From assembly GCA_030704615.1 (NCBI GenBank), contig CM060733.1, positions 15,192,001 through 15,252,000 on the forward strand: a stretch of 60,000 nt of DNA. The letters run 5' to 3'. Each line of letters starts with the position of its first letter. The first letter of the stretch is position 1. Shown piece by piece: positions 58,015 to 60,000 of this stretch. The DNA comes from Takakia lepidozioides. Lineage: Eukaryota; Streptophyta; Takakiopsida; Takakiales; Takakiaceae. The position numbers and the translations under genes were made by a program. The notes beneath the pieces are model-generated. The model was not told where the DNA came from. It ran no database searches and saw nothing but the letters and a program-made list of their open reading frames with translations.

Positions 58015-58731
58015 TCACTTGAACCTCTTGGCTCGTTGCAGGATCCGATCCCTTTCCCTGGCAGTCACAGTGGCTGCCGTGTCTCCCGTGCGGAGGTAGT
58101 CCAACACAGCCGAATCCTCATGTATATCTCTGGCACCACCTGGCTCATCACTAGCCTCAGGGTCCTCAGACACTCCGTCTACAGTCACCTCTGTTGTAGG
58201 TCCAACCTGACCTCCCGATGCCAAGATACACAAAAATGCAGATGCGTGCCATCCCGGCACCATCTCCTTGTCCGTCTCACCATGCCACCGAGCTCCAGTG
58301 TCATCCTGCTGGCTCATGCATGGATTGCGACTCAATCCATCCGTATCCCGATTGACCAAACCCGGTCGATGCATAACCTGAAAGTCATACTCCTGGAGTA
58401 TGAGTGCCCACCGTGCAAGCTTCCCCGTAAGCTTGTCTGACTCCATCAACCACTTGAGTGGCTGGTGATCCGTGACAAGGGTGAAAAGATTGCCGTATAG
58501 ATAGCACCTGAAGTGTGTCACGGCCCACACTGCAGCTAAGCACTCTCCCTCATATGAGCTGTACTTAGCCTCTGCAGCGTTGTTCGAGCGGCTAGCATAA
58601 GACACTACGAACTCTCTTCCCTCATCATCCACCTGTGTGAGCACCGCTCCAAGCCCCAGCATGCTCCAATCCGTATGCAGCTGAAAGGGACGCCCCCTGA
58701 TAGGTCGTCTCAGGATAGGCGCCGAGGTCAA
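58015..58731 (-). CDS. RNase H and linker of copy 2
   Basis: FQLHTDWSMLGLGAVLTQ, YEGECLAAVWAV, VTDHQPLKWL and VNRDTDGLSRNP, followed by the linker to integrase. The frame stops at TGA where copy 1 has TGG. Confidence 0.88.
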   Translation of the reverse strand: MTSAPILRRPIRGRPFQLHTDWSMLGLGAVLTQVDDEGREFVVSYASRSNNAAEAKYSSYEGECLAAVWAVTHFRCYLYGNLFTLVTDHQPLKWLMESDKLTGKLARWALILQEYDFQVMHRPGLVNRDTDGLSRNPCMSQQDDTGARWHGETDKEMVPGWHASAFLCILASGGQVGPTTEVTVDGVSEDPEASDEPGGARDIHEDSAVLDYLRTGDTAATVTARERDRILQRAKRFK

Positions 58732-58768
58732 CCTCGCCTTGAGCTCTTGAAAAGCTCGTTCCTGCTCA

Positions 58769-59668
58769 TCACTGCCACTCCTGGTCCATCTTGGTCAGTT
58801 TGATTAGAGCCTTTGCAATGGTACTAAATCCCTTGACAAACCGTCTATAATAGTTTGCCAACCCCATGAAAGCTCGAACTCGGCTCACATCCGTGGGGCG
58901 TGGAATTTGTGCAATGGCCTCTACCTTAGTTTGCTGTACCCCCAATCCTCCAGGATATATCATGTGACCCAGATACTCAATCTGGTTGAGGAAAAACTTG
59001 CACTTCCTCGGATGCAACTTCAATCCGTGCGCTCTCAAGCGCTCCAATACCACCTGAAGGTGTCTCTCATGCTTCTCCATCGTAACACTAAAGATGATGA
59101 TGTCATCTATGTAGCACCGAGCAAAGTCCACCCCTGCTAGAATCCTATCCATGACTCTTTGAAACTCTGCAGGAGCATTCTTAAGCCCAAATGGTAAGAA
59201 CCGCCACTGATATAGGCAATCCTTGCCGTGCTCATTGATCCCCCAGAATGTTGTCTTCTGCTTGTCCGCCTCCTTGATTGGCAACTGGTGATATCCGGAT
59301 CGTAAATCCAAAGTGCTAAAGACCTTAGCATGCTCGATGGCATCAAAGATCTCCTCTGGTGTTGGCATGGCATACTTATCGGACTTGATCTGACGATTTA
59401 CAGGCCGGTAATCACCGCACATACGTCTCTCCGTCCAATTGCCATAGACATCCTTCTTGGCTGGCATCATTGTGGCTGAAGCATACTCTCCACCAGAGAG
59501 CTCCACCAAACATGCCTCCCAGAGATCTTGAGTCCTCATCTGAATCAAAGACCTCTCCATGTCACTGTATCTATAGGGTCTCCGAAAGATTGGCGTGTCA
59601 GTGGCTAACTCAATACGGATCTCTTGACCCTTCAGTGCTGTTAGTCCTTCAAACTGAAGGCAAAACAA
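58769..59668 (-). CDS. Reverse transcriptase of copy 2
   Basis: A continuous frame from IRIELATDTPIFRRPYRYSD through [51 protein letters not shown] and FMGLANYYRRFVKGF. It shows what copy 1 has lost at its deletion near 43353. It ends in a stop caused by a 5-nt deletion just before RNase H. Confidence 0.92.
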   Translation of the reverse strand: MFCLQFEGLTALKGQEIRIELATDTPIFRRPYRYSDMERSLIQMRTQDLWEACLVELSGGEYASATMMPAKKDVYGNWTERRMCGDYRPVNRQIKSDKYAMPTPEEIFDAIEHAKVFSTLDLRSGYHQLPIKEADKQKTTFWGINEHGKDCLYQWRFLPFGLKNAPAEFQRVMDRILAGVDFARCYIDDIIIFSVTMEKHERHLQVVLERLRAHGLKLHPRKCKFFLNQIEYLGHMIYPGGLGVQQTKVEAIAQIPRPTDVSRVRAFMGLANYYRRFVKGFSTIAKALIKLTKMDQEWQ

Positions 59669-60000
59669 TTCCTGTAAGCCCTTAGGAACCGCCGTATACG
59701 TCGTCTCTCTCCTCCGGTGACAATGGGTCCAATGTCAGGCTCCCAATTGTCCTCCGTAACTGCAACCTTAAGTCCAGTGGGCTTAGAGGTAGAGGACGCG
59801 TCCAGTGGTTGCTATGTTGCAACCTCTTGAGCAATACTCCCTACCTGCTCAGTCAGTGACAAGGCCTCATCCTGCCCCATCATCTCATCCTCAAAAACTT
59901 CCTCCACCCGAGAAAAATCCCCAACCTCATCTTTCATCGCCACCTTGGCTGCCAACTCCCTTTGAACCTCGAGCACCTCCCACGTGTGCCATGGATGCAT

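Larger units (their letters stand above)
57337..60000 (-). mobile_element. Methyltransferase-element copy 2, 5' part (linker, RT, RNase H, integrase)
   Basis: Minus strand, running off the right edge. Contents from 60000 downward: the Glu-rich linker after the methyltransferase (59812-60000), reverse transcriptase (58769-59668), RNase H (58015-58731) and integrase HHCC plus core (57337-57993). It is more intact than copy 1: open across the places where copy 1 has frameshifts in reverse transcriptase and integrase. Its own lesions are a 5-nt deletion at the RT/RNase H junction (about 58770) and TGG to TGA at about 58016. The methyltransferase would start within the next few hundred bases beyond 60000. 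Confidence 0.92.

Noticed and set aside
1-60000. tRNA, rRNA and CRISPR arrays
   Set aside because: No cloverleaf with conserved TTCGA loop, no rRNA signature and no spaced direct repeats were recognised by eye; a tRNA scan would settle the first.

Overview
The window is eukaryotic nuclear DNA. Split genes with spliceosomal introns fill about 1-35 kb, and a block of LTR retrotransposons fills about 35.8-60 kb. The gene set points to a green plant lineage: a plant-type C-24 sterol methyltransferase (SMT1), an AE7-type CIA protein and an IREG-like ferroportin. A Ty3 element that carries its own cytosine methyltransferase is reported, to my knowledge, from charophyte algae and dinoflagellates. 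I therefore infer a streptophyte (charophyte) alga. The species cannot be fixed from sequence reading alone.

Genic part (1-35 kb). The 3' part of a chorein/UHRF1BP1-like (BLTP3-type) lipid-transfer protein gene is on + and ends at 6406. On - follow AE7/CIAO2B (5 exons, 7395-9439, with a minor-class AT-AC intron) and ferroportin/SLC40A1 (9 exons, 10949-16953, with one boundary that lacks a GT donor). A LINE reverse-transcriptase fragment (-) abuts a degenerate MUS81 nuclease gene (+, about 18570-24019). Then come a small plastid-type ORF (+, 24868-25113), deoxyhypusine hydroxylase (-, 26564-28539), a truncated CLC chloride-channel fragment (+, about 28872-29615) and SMT1 (-, 31162-34825). I joined the exons of AE7, ferroportin, DOHH and SMT1 by checking splice sites and reading phase. 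All join without any indel, so the indels in MUS81, CLC and the transposons are unlikely to be general assembly noise.

Transposon part (35.8-60 kb). Copy 1 (+, 35822-46897) is a Ty3 element with the order gag, protease, Dnmt3-like C5-cytosine methyltransferase, RT, RNase H, integrase, PHD finger. Its methyltransferase has an in-frame TAG and a 1-nt deletion at the catalytic Pro-Cys motif. Copy 2 of the same family lies inverted (-, 48768 to beyond 60000) and is split by a nested 6973-bp chromovirus (50359-57331), which has near-identical LTRs, a CTGTA target-site duplication and a chromodomain. The methyltransferase of copy 2 would lie just past the right edge of the window.

How it fits together: the host genes are unrelated housekeeping genes (membrane contact, Fe-S assembly, iron export, eIF5A modification, sterol synthesis). 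The novel system is the retroelement family that pairs a DNA-methylation writer with a PHD-type chromatin reader on its integrase. It sits next to a chromovirus that uses a chromodomain in the same position.
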